From: Zygnema cylindricum
Lineage: Eukaryota; Streptophyta; Zygnematophyceae; Zygnematales; Zygnemataceae
DNA length: 64,000 nt
Direction: 5' to 3'
NCBI GenBank assembly: GCA_037447655.1
Contig: JBBHKE010000560.1
Location: 1-64,000, forward strand
Positions 11,339-22,359 of this stretch are shown piece after piece (within the stretch, counting starts at the first letter, position 1; every line of letters begins with the position of its first letter). Both the position numbers and the translations under genes were made by a program. The notes under the pieces were generated by a model. The model saw only the letters and a list, made by a program, of their open reading frames with translations. It did no database searches and had not been told where the DNA came from.

Positions 11339-12148
11339 CCGCACTCTTCTGGTGATTGGTCGATACTCGTACACGTTCTGTCACATATTACACAACCGTC
11401 GATTACACCTTGATATCGATAAGTCCCACCATAATAGAGAGCGAGAGAGAAGACAGTTTGACAATCCTCCGTTTGTCCTTCTTCGGTGGAATAGTTTTTA
11501 AGTGTTTTGATGGCATCAAAATATCGTCCTCTCTCTTCGTTCGACATGTTCCGGATTTCCCTCCGAATGTAAGTCACCGCCACTGGAAACAAGAACTCTT
11601 GCATCCACTCATGTCACGTTTTTCTTTTCGTTTTTTAACTTCTTCGACCAATACTCTCTCTGGATTATACAGCTCTGTCTTTTCAATATTTCAGCATTTT
11701 TAGCTTTTAAAATTACCAGCATTACATACAAAGGAAAGTGTTCAAAATAATATTAACAAATTAATGATCTTCAAAGCTCAATTTTGAATGTTACTTCTAG
11801 AATTCACCAACCATAAATGAACTCTTGAAGAAATACTCCTTACACGAGGAAAAATATATTTTGAATCAGCTCTTATCCGTATTTCTAATCAATGTTTGTC
11901 CTTCCAAATTATGCAAGTTTCCATGCAGAAGTAATATTTTAAACTAACATGTGTGCTATTTGGATATTTGCAGCCGTCCTGGCTAGCAAAGTCCTCCAGG
12001 CAGGCCAAAACTTTCATCTGACCCTGACCGGGAATTTTGTATGTGAAAGAAAAGTCATCACCGGTGGCTGTTTCATTCTCAAAACTTTCGGAAAACAACG
12101 ATAGGTTAACATTTTTTGCATTTTCAACTTCACACGTGTATGATAAAA
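11339..12148 (-). pseudogene. Tyrosinase relic C (exon 3, then fused exons 4 and 9)
   Basis: Minus-strand pieces of the tyrosinase gene. Exon 3 equivalent: about 11,949-12,148, encoding ENAKNVNLSLFSE and GQGQMKVLAC, with its donor GT lost by mutation. Exon 4 equivalent: starts at about 11,623, encoding RREIRNMSNEERGRYF. Within one open frame, exon 4 passes straight into the middle of exon 9 (YRYQGVIDGCVICDRTCTS), skipping all of exons 5-8 and the first CuB histidines, then leaves homology after EECG. A TGA also interrupts the start of exon 4. Both copper sites are absent, so it cannot encode a working enzyme. The exon-intron form of the neighbours argues for DNA-level deletion rather than retroposition. 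Confidence 0.85.
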
Positions 12149-12793
12149 CTGTTGAAATTAAAGCTTTGATCTTAGCAGATATTAGTGTGAGGAGGATTTT
12201 AGGACTTAAAATATTTTTGTCTAAGTCAAATTGTAATACTTACCTTTATTAGTGTTGCAGTAGCAGAGTTTGTTGTACGTCTACAGGGACACGCGTCGGT
12301 ATCTAAGGCTTGAGCAGATATCCCGGATGAGTGCCGACAACAACGTACACGCGTTGATTATCGAACGAGCGGAATCACAGGATCGGACGGGCGGATTTAA
12401 AAGCGCGCATTTGGGAACAATTACCTGTACGAAATAACGAGTACCGTTGGTAACGAATCGATTCAACAGACGAGATTCGTGCGGGGACTACAGGTGACTA
12501 AGCACAACTGTACGCGCCCAGGTGGACCGTACTTCTGAACAACAATCGGGTGGACTGTCGCGACTGACGATGACTAAGTGAAACCAACATTAGGTGTACG
12601 GCGTCGAAACTGAAAATATTTGAAACACATTGTTTTGTTTTTTAGCGCACTAAAATTTAGTGTTTCGTCACTTAAATTACGGGTAGCGAAAATTAGGGTT
12701 TTGAAAGTACCGTGAGTACAATGATGTACAATTCCGATACCTTTTCATTTTGTAGTGCAGTACGATAGCGTCAGGTGTTAGTTGTTGATTAGA
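12149..12793. other. No gene; unassigned spacer
   Basis: Between the two tyrosinase relics. It contains GTACG-rich sequence and no exon match to the other tyrosinase copies (exons 1-2 are absent upstream of relic C). Confidence 0.4.
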
Positions 12794-13308
12794 GCGTTGT
12801 TCCATTAGGCGGTCTCAGTAAACGTCGAAAATTCGTTTACTGAAGCGACCGTTCCATTGTGTCGGGTCAGTAACCGACATTTTATTTGCGTAGCACAGTT
12901 TTATTGGGCCACGTCGTAGATGAACGTCATTCTGGTAATCTTTACAGAATCTTTGAAAGCAAGTTGCGACCACACATTTTTATCAACGAAGGTAAAAAGT
13001 GACTCGTACGACGTATTGAATAAAATTTGTACGGGCGGACGAAACTTAGGATTTGTAAAAACGTACGAAAATGTCAGAATGGTTAGTGGATGGCGACAGA
13101 CGCGTGAAACAATATCCTCCGTCAAAGATTTTCTTGCGGCTTCCGGTGGCCTCGAATCCTCCCTGGCGGAAGGCACATGTCATGTGCACGTGTACCCACC
13201 TGGTCGCGCGGTCATCGTAGATATTTGTTCACTTTTCCACGAGGCACGATGCAATTCGTTCAGGCGCTGAGAATTGACCTACTCGGGTCACTTATTGCGA
13301 ACTGAAAG
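12794..13308. mobile_element. Repeat F, copy 1 (about 515 bp) inside tyrosinase relic D
   Basis: Starts GCGTTGTTCCATTAGGCGGT and ends GCGAACTGAAAG. About 80% or more of it matches a second copy at 15,229-15,780. It abuts the broken exon 4 of tyrosinase relic D at about 13,309. It contains GCACATG-T-CATGTGC, a perfect short palindrome at about 13,171-13,185. Overlapping open frames on both strands are not coding by any family criterion. Its start (TTCCATTAGGCGGTC) resembles the ends of the TTA-target elements at 49,364 and 48,716. Confidence 0.65.
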
Positions 13309-14614
13309 TCTCTCTTCGCTCGACATGTTCCGGATTTCCCTCCGAACGTAAGTCACCGCCACTGGAAATAAGAACTCCTGCATCCACTCTAGTTCATGTT
13401 CCGTCAGGTTTTTCTTTTCATTTCTTTATTACTTTGACCAGTGGTTTCTCTGGATTAAAATACTCTGTTAACCCCTTGTTTTTCCAGTGTTTCTCCAGTT
13501 TAAGCTACTACATTGTTAGCACTATCTACCAAAAAAAGACAGGCTGGACAGAAAATGTGATAAAAAATAAAGATAGCAAATGAACGGATTTAAATGCTGA
13601 ATAGAACTTCCGTATTGGTTAGGAAACATGTTTGCAATTTGTTTGCTTCAATAGAACTATATTAGCCATAAAAGTCCTCGTAAACTCAAATTCACTGTAA
13701 TCCATGTTTCTAACCAGTTTTTTTTTTTTTTTAGATGTACATTTTTTTACGCACAAAGAGTATTTTAAAGTACCACTCACCTGTGTATTGCTTGGATCTT
13801 TGCAACCAGCCCTAGTAGCAAATTCCTCCGGGCAGGCCAAAACTTTTAACTGACCCTGACCGGGAATTTTGTATGTGAAAGAAAAGTCACCACTGGTGGT
13901 TGTTTCATTCTCCGAACTTTCGGAAAACAACGAAAGGTTAACATTTTTTGCATTTTCACCTTCACAGGTGTATGATAAAACTGCCAAAAAAATGAAAATA
14001 TAAAACGTAATTGAATGTGAACTCCTGACCTCTCCTTTCCCTATCCTCTCCCACTCCCATTCCTCTAAATCCCCCCTCTAAACAGCAAAAAAACAAATTT
14101 AGCTAAAAAAAAGGACACAGCTTGAATAGAAATTTTTATAAAAAGCTCACCAAATTTAGTGGGTTTGTAGGGCTCTGCCAAAATTCCTGCTTTCGGAGGA
14201 GAAAATGGAGTCGAAATTTGAACATCGCACGAGAAAGTGGCGTTTTGGGCACTCTGGTTGAAATCCCAAAAATCAGACAACAACGGATAAAAAAATGAAT
14301 TAAACTTTGATGCCTTTAGGTATGTATATAGCCATTGCATTTACTTTCGAGAAACTTGGAAAAAACCAAAAACAAAAAAAGGAAACAATGAAATTTGAGA
14401 ACTCAAGTATTGGTGATGAATGTCAGAAGCAAACCTGATCTTGCGTTTTAGTTCGCTTGGAATTTTTCAACGTTGGGATTTTGTTTTGTTGGTTCGAATC
14501 TCCGTCAGAAACCGGTGACAATTCGCTTAGAGAGAAGTTAAGCAGAAGAATAACATGAGTTTGATGTTTTGAGGTGATTTGGGTAAAATCGATCCATGTC
14601 GAAAAGGAGCCCAT
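13309..14614 (-). pseudogene. Tyrosinase relic D (exons 1-3 and broken exon 4)
   Basis: Exon 1 is 14,614-14,435 (60 codons, MGSFSTWIDFTQITSKHQTH then a hydrophobic signal stretch). Exon 2 is 14,253-14,151. Exon 3 is 13,980-13,781. All keep exactly the lengths (180, 103, 200 nt), phases and splice sites of genes A and B. Exon 4 starts at 13,413 and is cut after encoding RREIRNMSSEER, at the junction with a repeat. CuA, CuB and the C-terminal half are absent at this locus. The open N-terminal exons suggest loss by truncation, recent enough that no stop has accumulated there. Confidence 0.88.
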
Positions 14615-14899
14615 TTTCCAACACTTGCTTGTCAACCTTTTTTGCAAATGCACAGACGATACTTGGGAAGGAAAGGAGGGGAGGGGGAGGGTGAGGGAGT
14701 AGAAGAGGTTATTTTTTCTACAGTAAAAAAATGTTTTGTAAGTGCGTCTTCAAAAGAAAAAACAGTTGGGCAACAATCTCAAAAAATTTTGAAAGGTACA
14801 ATAGCTTTGACATTCCTACTTCTCACACAAAGAAACCATAATTTATGTCAGATTTGTTATCTTTTATATTTTATTTTACTCCCAAAAGCGTCACCTTTG

Positions 14900-15228
14900 A
14901 CCATATGTCATATTGTTTCGTTTCTTAAAACAAGTTAACCCAATCGCTAGCCTGAATTGTGTAGAGATTTGTATGCAAATTTCATAACAAACTCAATCGG
15001 AAAGTAAACTATAGCATGGACAAACAAGGAGTTGTAGATAGGCTTCACGCACTAGATAGTAGACACACAAACCTGACCGTTCAAAGCTTTTCCGTCCTCG
15101 TACTGTCTCGCTTGTAATTGTGATTAACTGATTACTAGGAATAGTCGCCCGTAAAATATAGGCTTGCAGTCACAATCGCCTGCGCGCCAAGCGTCGGTCG
15201 CGTCACGCATCGCAAATCGACGACTCAG
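14900..15228 (-). promoter_or_regulatory. 5' flank conserved among tyrosinase copies (D)
   Basis: Upstream of relic D, two blocks recur in the flanks of genes A and B at similar order and distance: GTATGCAAATTT (about 14,971) and GCCAAGCGTCGGTCGCGTCA...GCAAATCGACG (about 15,186-15,222). Repeat F copy 2 begins right after the second block. Non-coding conservation between paralogues may mark the promoter or simply recent duplication. Confidence 0.4.
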
Positions 15229-15780
15229 AGCGTTGTTCCATTAGGCGGTCTCAATAAACGTGAAAATTCGTTTACTGAAGCGGTCTCAATAAACGTGAAA
15301 ATTCGTTTACTGAAGCGACCGTTCCATTGTGTCGGGTCAGTTACCGACATTTTTTTCGCGTAGCACATTTTGATTGGTCCACGTTATTTATGAATGTGAT
15401 TCTAGTAATCTTTACAGAATCTATGTCAACAAATTGTGACCACATAGTTTTACCAATGAAGGTAAAAATTGACTTGTACCACGTATTGAATAGAATCTGT
15501 ACGTGCGGACAAAACTTAAGATTTGTAAAAGCGTACGAAAATATCAGAATGGTTAGTGGATGGCTACAGAAGCGTGAAACAATATCATCCGTCAAATATT
15601 TTCTTGCGGCTTCCGGTGGCCTCGCATCCTCCGTGGCGGAAGGCACATGTCATACGCGACGTGTACCCACCTGGTCGCGCGGTCATCGTGGACATTTTTT
15701 CACTTTTCCACGAGGCGCAATGCTGTCCGTTCAGGCGCTAAGAATTGACCTACTCCGGGTCACTTGTTGCGAGCTGAAAG
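15229..15780. mobile_element. Repeat F, copy 2
   Basis: Second copy of the repeat found at 12,794-13,308. Near its left end a unit of about 35 bp (from CGGTCTCAATAAACGTG to CGTTTACTGAAG) occurs twice in tandem, whereas copy 1 has it once. Confidence 0.7.
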
Positions 15781-16586
15781 TGTCAGACGATGGCGTATCC
15801 AATCATGCATCCGATGGTCCACGTTTACGCCCATAAACGTGGAGAATCAAATCCCTCATTCAGTAGGCTTGTTTTTCTGACATTTTATTTTTTTTGGTAC
15901 GTCACTGTACGAAACACTACGGTTTTCTGTAAACAACGGCATATTTTCCCTAATGGAAACTCACCCTCAAACGACTCTCGTCGTAGGTCGGTGCCTTTCG
16001 GTGATACACAATAACAGTGTCGTTTTCACGTGGACATTTGTCGGCTTTGTGTGGGTGGAATTTCATGAAAAGTATGGTTCAAGATGTGAAGTGCACTTTT
16101 CAGCGAAAAATGCTCGTTCATTTAATTCACTGATTTGTACTTGCCCTGTTCATTTAATTCATTGATTCGTACTTTTCAGCTAAACTACCCCAATTCGCGT
16201 GGACTCTCTGCGTCCACTCAAGTCAAAACATAAACTATAATAGTTTGAAGTATTTTCTTGGTCCTAGAGTTTGATAAGCATCAGCTATTCAGCTCATAAG
16301 GTCTCAGGGCAAATTAGGGAGGATCATGAATAAAATGTGATCGTTTAATCTCGTGCGCCGTGCATAGGACTGGAGGAGAATGATTCGGTAAGTAAGGGAC
16401 ATGCGGATAGGCTCGCAGCCTCACACGGTTGGCGTTTCAACATGTGAGAACAAGTTCACGCAATTTCCCCGAAATTCCCTAGTCTCTATTACTACGAAGA
16501 AAAACTCATTGAGAGCACTTTTTGGTATTCAACGCCATTCGCTTTCGCATGTCGACACTGTTATTTGACATTTTCTGTACGAATAA
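15781..16586. other. No gene recognised
   Basis: Spacer with one small near-tandem duplication (TTCATTTAATTCA...GATT.GTACTT at about 16,110-16,170). No exon or element ends could be fixed. Confidence 0.35.
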
Positions 16587-16857
16587 GGGTGGCGTTCCAT
16601 CAGATGAAAAGTGAGGTTGTTTACAAAAATCCGGACTCATCCGTACTACACCGTACCTCTTATTTTGTTTTTATACGCGAACAACATTACAAAGAATCTT
16701 GCCAATATTCTCCAAAGGTCTGGGAGGCAACAATGACCGTTGGATGTTTTTTCGCGAAGCATTCGCGTCGAAAGTTTTTGTAAATGGTGATGTACCTCGA
16801 AGAGGTAAATCACCATCTACAAAAAAAATTGAGCCGCGACACGCTGGATAATGAATG
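16587..16857. mobile_element. TTA/TAA-target element, right side cut off (relative of 41,566-42,346)
   Basis: Starts GGGTGGCGTTCCATCAG after a TAA. It matches, in reverse orientation, the right part of the complete element at 41,566-42,346. The internal module is present: TGACCGTTGGAT (16,735-16,746), CGCGAAGCATTCGCG (16,754-16,768) and a hairpin at about 16,783-16,819 with loop GAA. Homology stops at about 16,857, where another element end (CATAGTTTAAAAGTAGGCG) begins. Confidence 0.75.
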
Positions 16858-16945
16858 TACCATAGTTTAAAAGTAGGCGTTTTTATGGAAAGCCTTTTGT
16901 CGGCGCCTTTCCCTATATGTCTCAGCACCGTTCCTAGACTATATG
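16858..16945. mobile_element. Left end fragment of the 306-bp hAT-type MITE family
   Basis: CATAGTTTAAAAGTAGGCG followed by TTTTTATGG and GTCGGCGCCTTT matches the left end of the complete copies at 22,054 and 45,027. The rest of the element is missing. Confidence 0.6.
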
Positions 16946-17219
16946 ATAAAGCTACCGTCTATTTCACACTTGACAAACGGCAGGTACCAGGATCAAATCC
17001 TTGGTCCGTCATGTATATTTTGTTAAATCTATCAAAATCTTCCATCTGTCTCTTTATCTCTTAAGCAACATGGGCAGCCATGGCTTTAGCTTCCTCTTCA
17101 ACTTTCAGTGACTACGACAAGTGTGGGAGTTGAAAAGAGGAGTTAGAAGCAGACTGCCTCGACTTTTTTTTCTGCCTTTTATTTCAGACCTAGAAAATAC
17201 TAAAAATAACCATTAATTT

Positions 17220-17640
17220 CTACAAAACTTGCATTAGAGGAAAAGTGTGGTTGTTTACTAGACGCCATACGATTTCGTACAGATTCTTACCATTTTTTTT
17301 TTGTCAGACGAAACATGAAGAAACATGTTAGCTGGATGGCTCCAATATTATAGCTGTAAGTATCGACCGATGGATGTTTCACTTTTTTAGATTCGCGAAG
17401 CAATCGCGCAAATCGTCCAATGTGAAGAGACTCTCATCGGCGAGGAGAGTATCTTCACACGGGTCGCGTACCATTGGTACACGTGAAAAGTAAAAAAAGT
17501 ATCCTTCCACAAACATGCAATGATTATCGACTACGTCGTACACGCTATGTGCCTTTCGCCACGGTTTATACAGGTCGACCAAAATATCCTCGCACGCTCT
17601 TTCTGACATCGATGACCTTTAACGTTTGCGGCGCCTTTTT
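17220..17640. mobile_element. Degenerate element carrying the hairpin module
   Basis: Ends are not fixed. The module reads TCGACCGATGGAT (17,362-17,374), TTCGCGAAGCAATCGCG (17,391-17,407), then an imperfect stem at 17,422-17,458 (14 pairs, one mismatch). This is the same order and spacing as in the 16,587 element. Flanking GTGTGGTTGTTTACTAGACG resembles the subterminal sequence of related elements. Confidence 0.5.
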
Positions 17641-17682
17641 GCGATTCCGTTTCGAAATTTTGATTTTCAATTTCAAACTACA

Positions 17683-20058
17683 AATTGGGAATTGTCATGG
17701 CAGTGACTGTTTTGGTTGCGCACAGTCACTTAAGTCATTTTGCCTAAAAATGTACGTTTTAAGTACAGCTTCGTACAAGTAAAGTACCGTTGAATCTAAA
17801 TTTGACGGTCAATCGGTTCGACAACTTTGACTTTCAAAATATTGTTTCAACCGCTTAGACGTTTGCCGCGCTTGCGAACGTCAACCGTCATAATAAAATT
17901 AGCAATTCACACGGTCGGTGAAATTTTACGGCAACAAAATTGCGGTAACCACATGTAAATAAAAGTGTTGCGAACAGTCACTTTCTGTCGTTACGTGAGC
18001 TCCACGGTGTGAGCACGTTGGATATTAGCTTAGCCGCAAAATTGGAAATTAGTCGTATAAGTGTTACATTGAATTTAGAAGCAAATTGAAACGAAACCTC
18101 TTTGAACTGAAGTACTATAAGTCTTGTACAGAAATTTTAAAATGCACAAAATGAAATATACTTTGTATACTATATTAACAATATAAAACCATAGTTGTTC
18201 ACACCGTTTAGTGCGAACGATTCAATTGCGACGAATTATAAGTAACAAACGAATTGAACGTTTTGAAAAAATTTCAAAATCGTTAATGATTTTTCGTCTG
18301 GACTATTCCGTACATGTAAACAAAAAATAATTTTACATATACCGCTGTTTGTACATTTTCCGTACAGTTTTGGTCTCTTTTCGTCATAGTCTGTACATTT
18401 TTAGTACAATTCTGTACGTTTCCCGTAAAATTTATGTTCAGTTTACAGAACACAAAGTACTACGTAGTGCCACATATCTTTTCGTCAAATTCCGTACTTT
18501 TTTCGTACAAATCCGTACATTTACCGTAAAACACCGTACAGTTTTCGCAAATTGTCCGTTCATTCTACCGGACAAAAAATACATCGCGATTTTTTGCGAT
18601 TTTTTCAACAGTCATGAGTTATACGTAGCAATCGCATAAAAGGAAAAAAACCCACGATTTGAACAACAACGTATAAACGAACCGGCGTAAAAAAATCAAT
18701 TGAAATGAAATGAAAAAAACACACAAACTAGAATCGACATTCTTACCTTGACAGCGAAATTTCGTTTCTTGCGTTTTAATATTTCCGTACAAGACTTACA
18801 GTACTTCAGTTTAAAGAGGATTCGTTTCAATGTGCGTCTAAATTCAATGTAAGGCTTAGGGTATTTTCGCATGTGCTAAAGTTACAGTTACTTTCAGTCG
18901 TTTTCCTCCATAACTTAGAAAAAAACGAGAAAATCCGTTGTTATACCAAAAAATAGAAGTTACCACCGTAGAAGTTGCGTTACCCTGAAACTTTATATGT
19001 ACAGTAGTTTGTCGTCTAGCACGATACAATTTGTTGTTTAGCGCATTTCGACCCACTTTCGCGTCCTAACAACACATGTTCAAACTTTACATCAAATCAC
19101 CTCGCGATGTGATTTGAAATAAAGTCCAATTAGGTGAGCGAATAGGCAGACACTGTCGCATGTGTCTGAAGTTTTTTACAATAGTTGTGCGCGGAGTATT
19201 AAAAAAAAACACACTGCAAGTTTCCAGCCTGTGCCTAATGCTTTTCGTGCGCTGTGCGCTGATCCGTACAGGGCCGTCTCTCTCAAAAACACGTGTCTTC
19301 ACACATACGGCGTATGAAAAATATTGGCCACCTGTCTATAAGTGGGAAGACGATAAATGAAACCGCAAATTATGTGCGATAGTGAAAGGTATTTTAGGGT
19401 TTCGACACGTCGACAATGTGGCGTACGGACATTACAATGTCACAAAAAATGTACAACGTGCGGAGAAGCGCCTCAAATTGAAGGCGAGTGGAAGTTTCGC
19501 CTCATTTTATGTACCACTTCATCTACCACAATTCTTCGTACACGTCTACGTAAGTCCCTTTTTTTAGTGACAAGTTATTTGCGTTTACATCCGAATGCTC
19601 TGAAAGTTGTACGGAGAATCTACGCTAAAAAACAAAGTAGTAAGACTAAGTTTCTGTTACATGCGAAAATACCCTTATAAGACTAAATTCCAATTTTGTG
19701 GTTGAGTTAATATCCAACGTGCTCTCAGCGTGGAGCTCACGTAACGACAAAAAATGATTGTTTGCAACACTTTTATTTACATGTGGTTGTCGCAGTTTTG
19801 TTAGCGTAAACGTTCGCCGGCCGTGTGAATTGCTAATTTTATTATGACGGTCGACGTTCGCAAGCGCGGCAAAAGTTTAAGCGGTTGAAACAATATTTTG
19901 AAAGTCAAAGCTGTCCAACCGATTGACCGTCAAATTTAGACTCAACGGTACTTTACTCTTACCAATGTGTACTTCAAACGTACAGTTTTTGACAAAATGA
20001 CGTAAGTGACTGGTGCGCAACCAAAACAGTCACTACCATGATCAATTCCCCAAAAAAT
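17683..20058. mobile_element. Long inverted-repeat element with a nested insertion
   Basis: Left arm 17,683 to about 18,135; right arm 20,058 back to 19,675, continued at about 18,858-18,784. The arms match over roughly 450 bases, for example CGTTGGATATTAGCTTAGCC against its reverse complement near 19,710. The right arm is split by the 816-bp element at 18,859-19,674. Removing that element restores homology to the left arm. The central 650 bases are CCGTACA-rich and non-coding; the 96-codon frame at 18,349-18,639 is low complexity. A foldback-like or MULE-like non-autonomous element is possible. I could not define a target duplication. Confidence 0.75.
18859..19674. mobile_element. Nested TTA-target transposon, 816 bp
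   Basis: Terminal inverted repeats GGGTATTTTCGCATG and CATGCGAAAATACCC are flanked by TTA at 18,856-18,858 and 19,675-19,677. It sits inside the right arm of the long inverted-repeat element. The opposite arm provides the uninterrupted sequence. A 3-bp TTA duplication plus GGG termini is typical of PIF/Harbinger-type elements. No transposase frame is visible. Confidence 0.85.
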
Positions 20059-20622
20059 TGGTCGCTAAATTTTGGTACAAATCATTAACTACCCCCGCTC
20101 GTACAAATATTATGTATAGATTTTCAGTTTGAAGAATATTTGTATGACTTTAGAATCTGAAAACTAACCTACTTGGCGCCAATCATAATTGAGGAACGAT
20201 GTTTACTGGCACAACACAATGGAACGATGTGCCAATAAACACTTCAAATAGACGTCTTCGCATGTTTAGGACCACCTAATGGAGTAGAGGCCTTAGCTAG
20301 CCATCCAATCAACACTAAAATTATCTAAGATTCGCATCACAAGTACAGAAGTTGTACTTTCCATTCCTCTTCTGTACCGTGACACAATTACAATCAGGTT
20401 TCTGAAGCTTTTATTTGCTGAATTTTAAACTTTGAAGTTCGACTCAACATTATTAGAAAGAACGTAATAGTGAGGGTGGGAAGATAGCAAGGTCCGTACC
20501 ACCTTCATTTTAGGGTTTTTTAGCATTTTTAGGGGTTAAAAGGTCAACTTGGACATTTGTATTTCAAATACTTCTTTCTCGATAATAACAGTTACAAAGA
20601 CAGGATTCTGTTCTGTTTTTTC

Positions 20623-21494
20623 TAGTGTTGTGTATCGGTAAGGATTTGCCGATAACCGATATGGGCCTTTCTTCGGGTATCCGATAATCGATATATTGGT
20701 ACGATATATATCGACATCGGTCTTATCGCCGATAAGTAGCCGATAATATCGGGTACTTATCGGCGATAATGCCGATAACGATAATTATCGGCGATAACTG
20801 TACGGGACGTACAGATAAATGTACGGTCTGTACACTCAACTGTACGTCATATTCTCCGGACGTGTACAAGCATAGAAAGTACTGTAGCCGCCATGAAATC
20901 TGTACGATTTTGATACGGATCCTGTAAAAGCGATGTACCTTTCACATCCGACGCCATGGCTTTGTCCCTTAATTCCTTGAGATCCACTAGGGACCTGCCA
21001 CGTGTCAATCTGTCGGCTTTTTTGGCAAAAGCTGCCAAAAGAGCCATTCTGGGATGCCGGCGCTCACGCTGGCCCGTCCGTTCGTGTTTTCTCATTCCAA
21101 GTCGTCCGTTTGATTCCGGTTCGCGCAGTGTTATTTTGCGTCCGTTATACTTTTGTGTCCTTCACCACTTTTTTAGTAAATTTCCGTTCGTCGCCGTAAA
21201 CGTTTTGTTCAGTTAACCGGCCAACGTTTATGCGCCGCGTTTTCCGTAATAAATTGCAGTTAAACTGTAACGGAACAGTTTTTTATACGTGGCATGCCAC
21301 GCTATATAAAATCAATAAAATAATACAGTATGTTATAAGTACTATTGTACGCATACTATATATTTATTTAAGTTATCGCCGATATGGAATTTGTTGGTCC
21401 CAGACCGATATATCGGAAGCTCTGACCGTTCGATAACCGATAACTATCGGTATCGGTGTTATCGCGATAAGTTTTTTACCGATACACAACACTA
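20623..21494. mobile_element. hAT-like element, complete, 872 bp, 8-bp target duplication
   Basis: Termini TAGTGTTGTGTATCGGTAA and TTACCGATACACAACACTA are flanked by perfect 8-bp repeats GTTTTTTC (20,615-20,622 and 21,495-21,502). EF-P pseudogene 2 has the same flanks uninterrupted near 33,545-33,560. The interior has TATCGGC palindromes near both ends and an 82-codon minus frame (20,847-21,095), also open in the truncated copy at 8,203. There is no hAT dimerisation or catalytic motif, so it is non-autonomous. Confidence 0.93.
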
Positions 21495-21635
21495 GTTTTT
21501 TCGCATTCTGAAAATCTGGACAGTTCTTAACTTTGCTGACCGCGCTTCTGCTGCTATTTGATATTGTTTCTAGATTGTGCTATTGATACTGTTTCTAGAT
21601 TGTGCTGATTGTGTTTTGGTACTTCTGCTACAGTA

Positions 21636-21851
21636 CAGTATACCGTTGAATCGCTGTTAGTATTAGTGTTTTTTCGTCTCTCTAAAACATTTTTTCTTCG
21701 AACACACATGTCCGATTGTATATCTGACGGTTGCGATTGAAAGGTAAGATTCTCAGCTTCCGATTGGCGGTCTCAAATTGAAAATTGGACAAGTATGTAC
21801 GGAGAAAAGAGGTTTTACGCGGTGAAAAAAATATTAACCCTAATAGCGGTG
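21636..21851. mobile_element. TA-flanked MITE (family M), 216 bp
   Basis: Inserted at a TA within the EF-P pseudogene. The second pseudogene reads CTACAGTAGTGCTCATACTT without it (about 33,640-33,660), so the target is TA and it is duplicated here at 21,634-21,635 and 21,852-21,853. Its ends contain CCGTTGAATCGCTGTTAG and CTAATAGCGGTG. Confidence 0.9.
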
Positions 21852-22053
21852 TAGTGCTTATACTTGGGCTGGTTACATTGCGTATATGAAGACGAATTCC
21901 ATTTGTCAGAGGAAAGGAGTCACATAATGTCACGGCAGCAATTAATGTTAACGTTTTATTTGTTGCTCTTGCAGGCTTACTACGTACGAACAGCTCAGCA
22001 GCAAACACTATTTTTGGTGTGTCTGTTGTATACCTCTCCGATAAGGTCGTGGC

Positions 22054-22359
22054 CATAGTTCAAAAGTAGGCGTTTTTATGGTAGGCCTTTGGTCGGCGCC
22101 TTTATCGTAAGTTGTGTTATGGGCTTTTCATGTGATCTTCTTAGATCGCTACTTTGATCAAAGACTGTCCGATCGTCCAAATCTGACGGAGTAAACAAAA
22201 TTTTTTGGTCTGAATGTTTTAATTGGTCCAATTTTTGGTCCGAATGTTTTAATTGGTCCGGATAGGTCCGAATATAATATGGGTCTTAAGGTCATATTGT
22301 ATGTTTTGCATACAATAGGCATAATGTATGGGTCTACTTTCACCTACTTTTGAACTATG
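22054..22359. mobile_element. hAT-type MITE, 306 bp
   Basis: Inverted ends CATAGTTCAAAAGTAGG and CCTACTTTTGAACTATG. Flanking 8-mers GTCGTGGC and GTCGTGAC agree at 7 of 8 positions. A second copy of identical length at 45,027-45,332 has a perfect 8-bp duplication. It interrupts the decayed sequence just after EF-P exon 7, and the paralogous site near 33,845 is empty. Confidence 0.9.

Noticed and set aside
11356-11703. 115-codon plus frame
   Set aside because: Antisense shadow of tyrosinase relic C.
12920-13270. Overlapping plus (116 codons) and minus (91 codons) frames, with counterparts at 15,327-15,836 and 15,341-15,646
   Set aside because: Both belong to repeat F. Frames on both strands differ in extent between copies and show no protein family.
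18349-18639. 96-codon plus-strand frame
   Set aside because: Built from repeated CCGTACA and TTTCGTACA words; low complexity within an inverted-repeat element.
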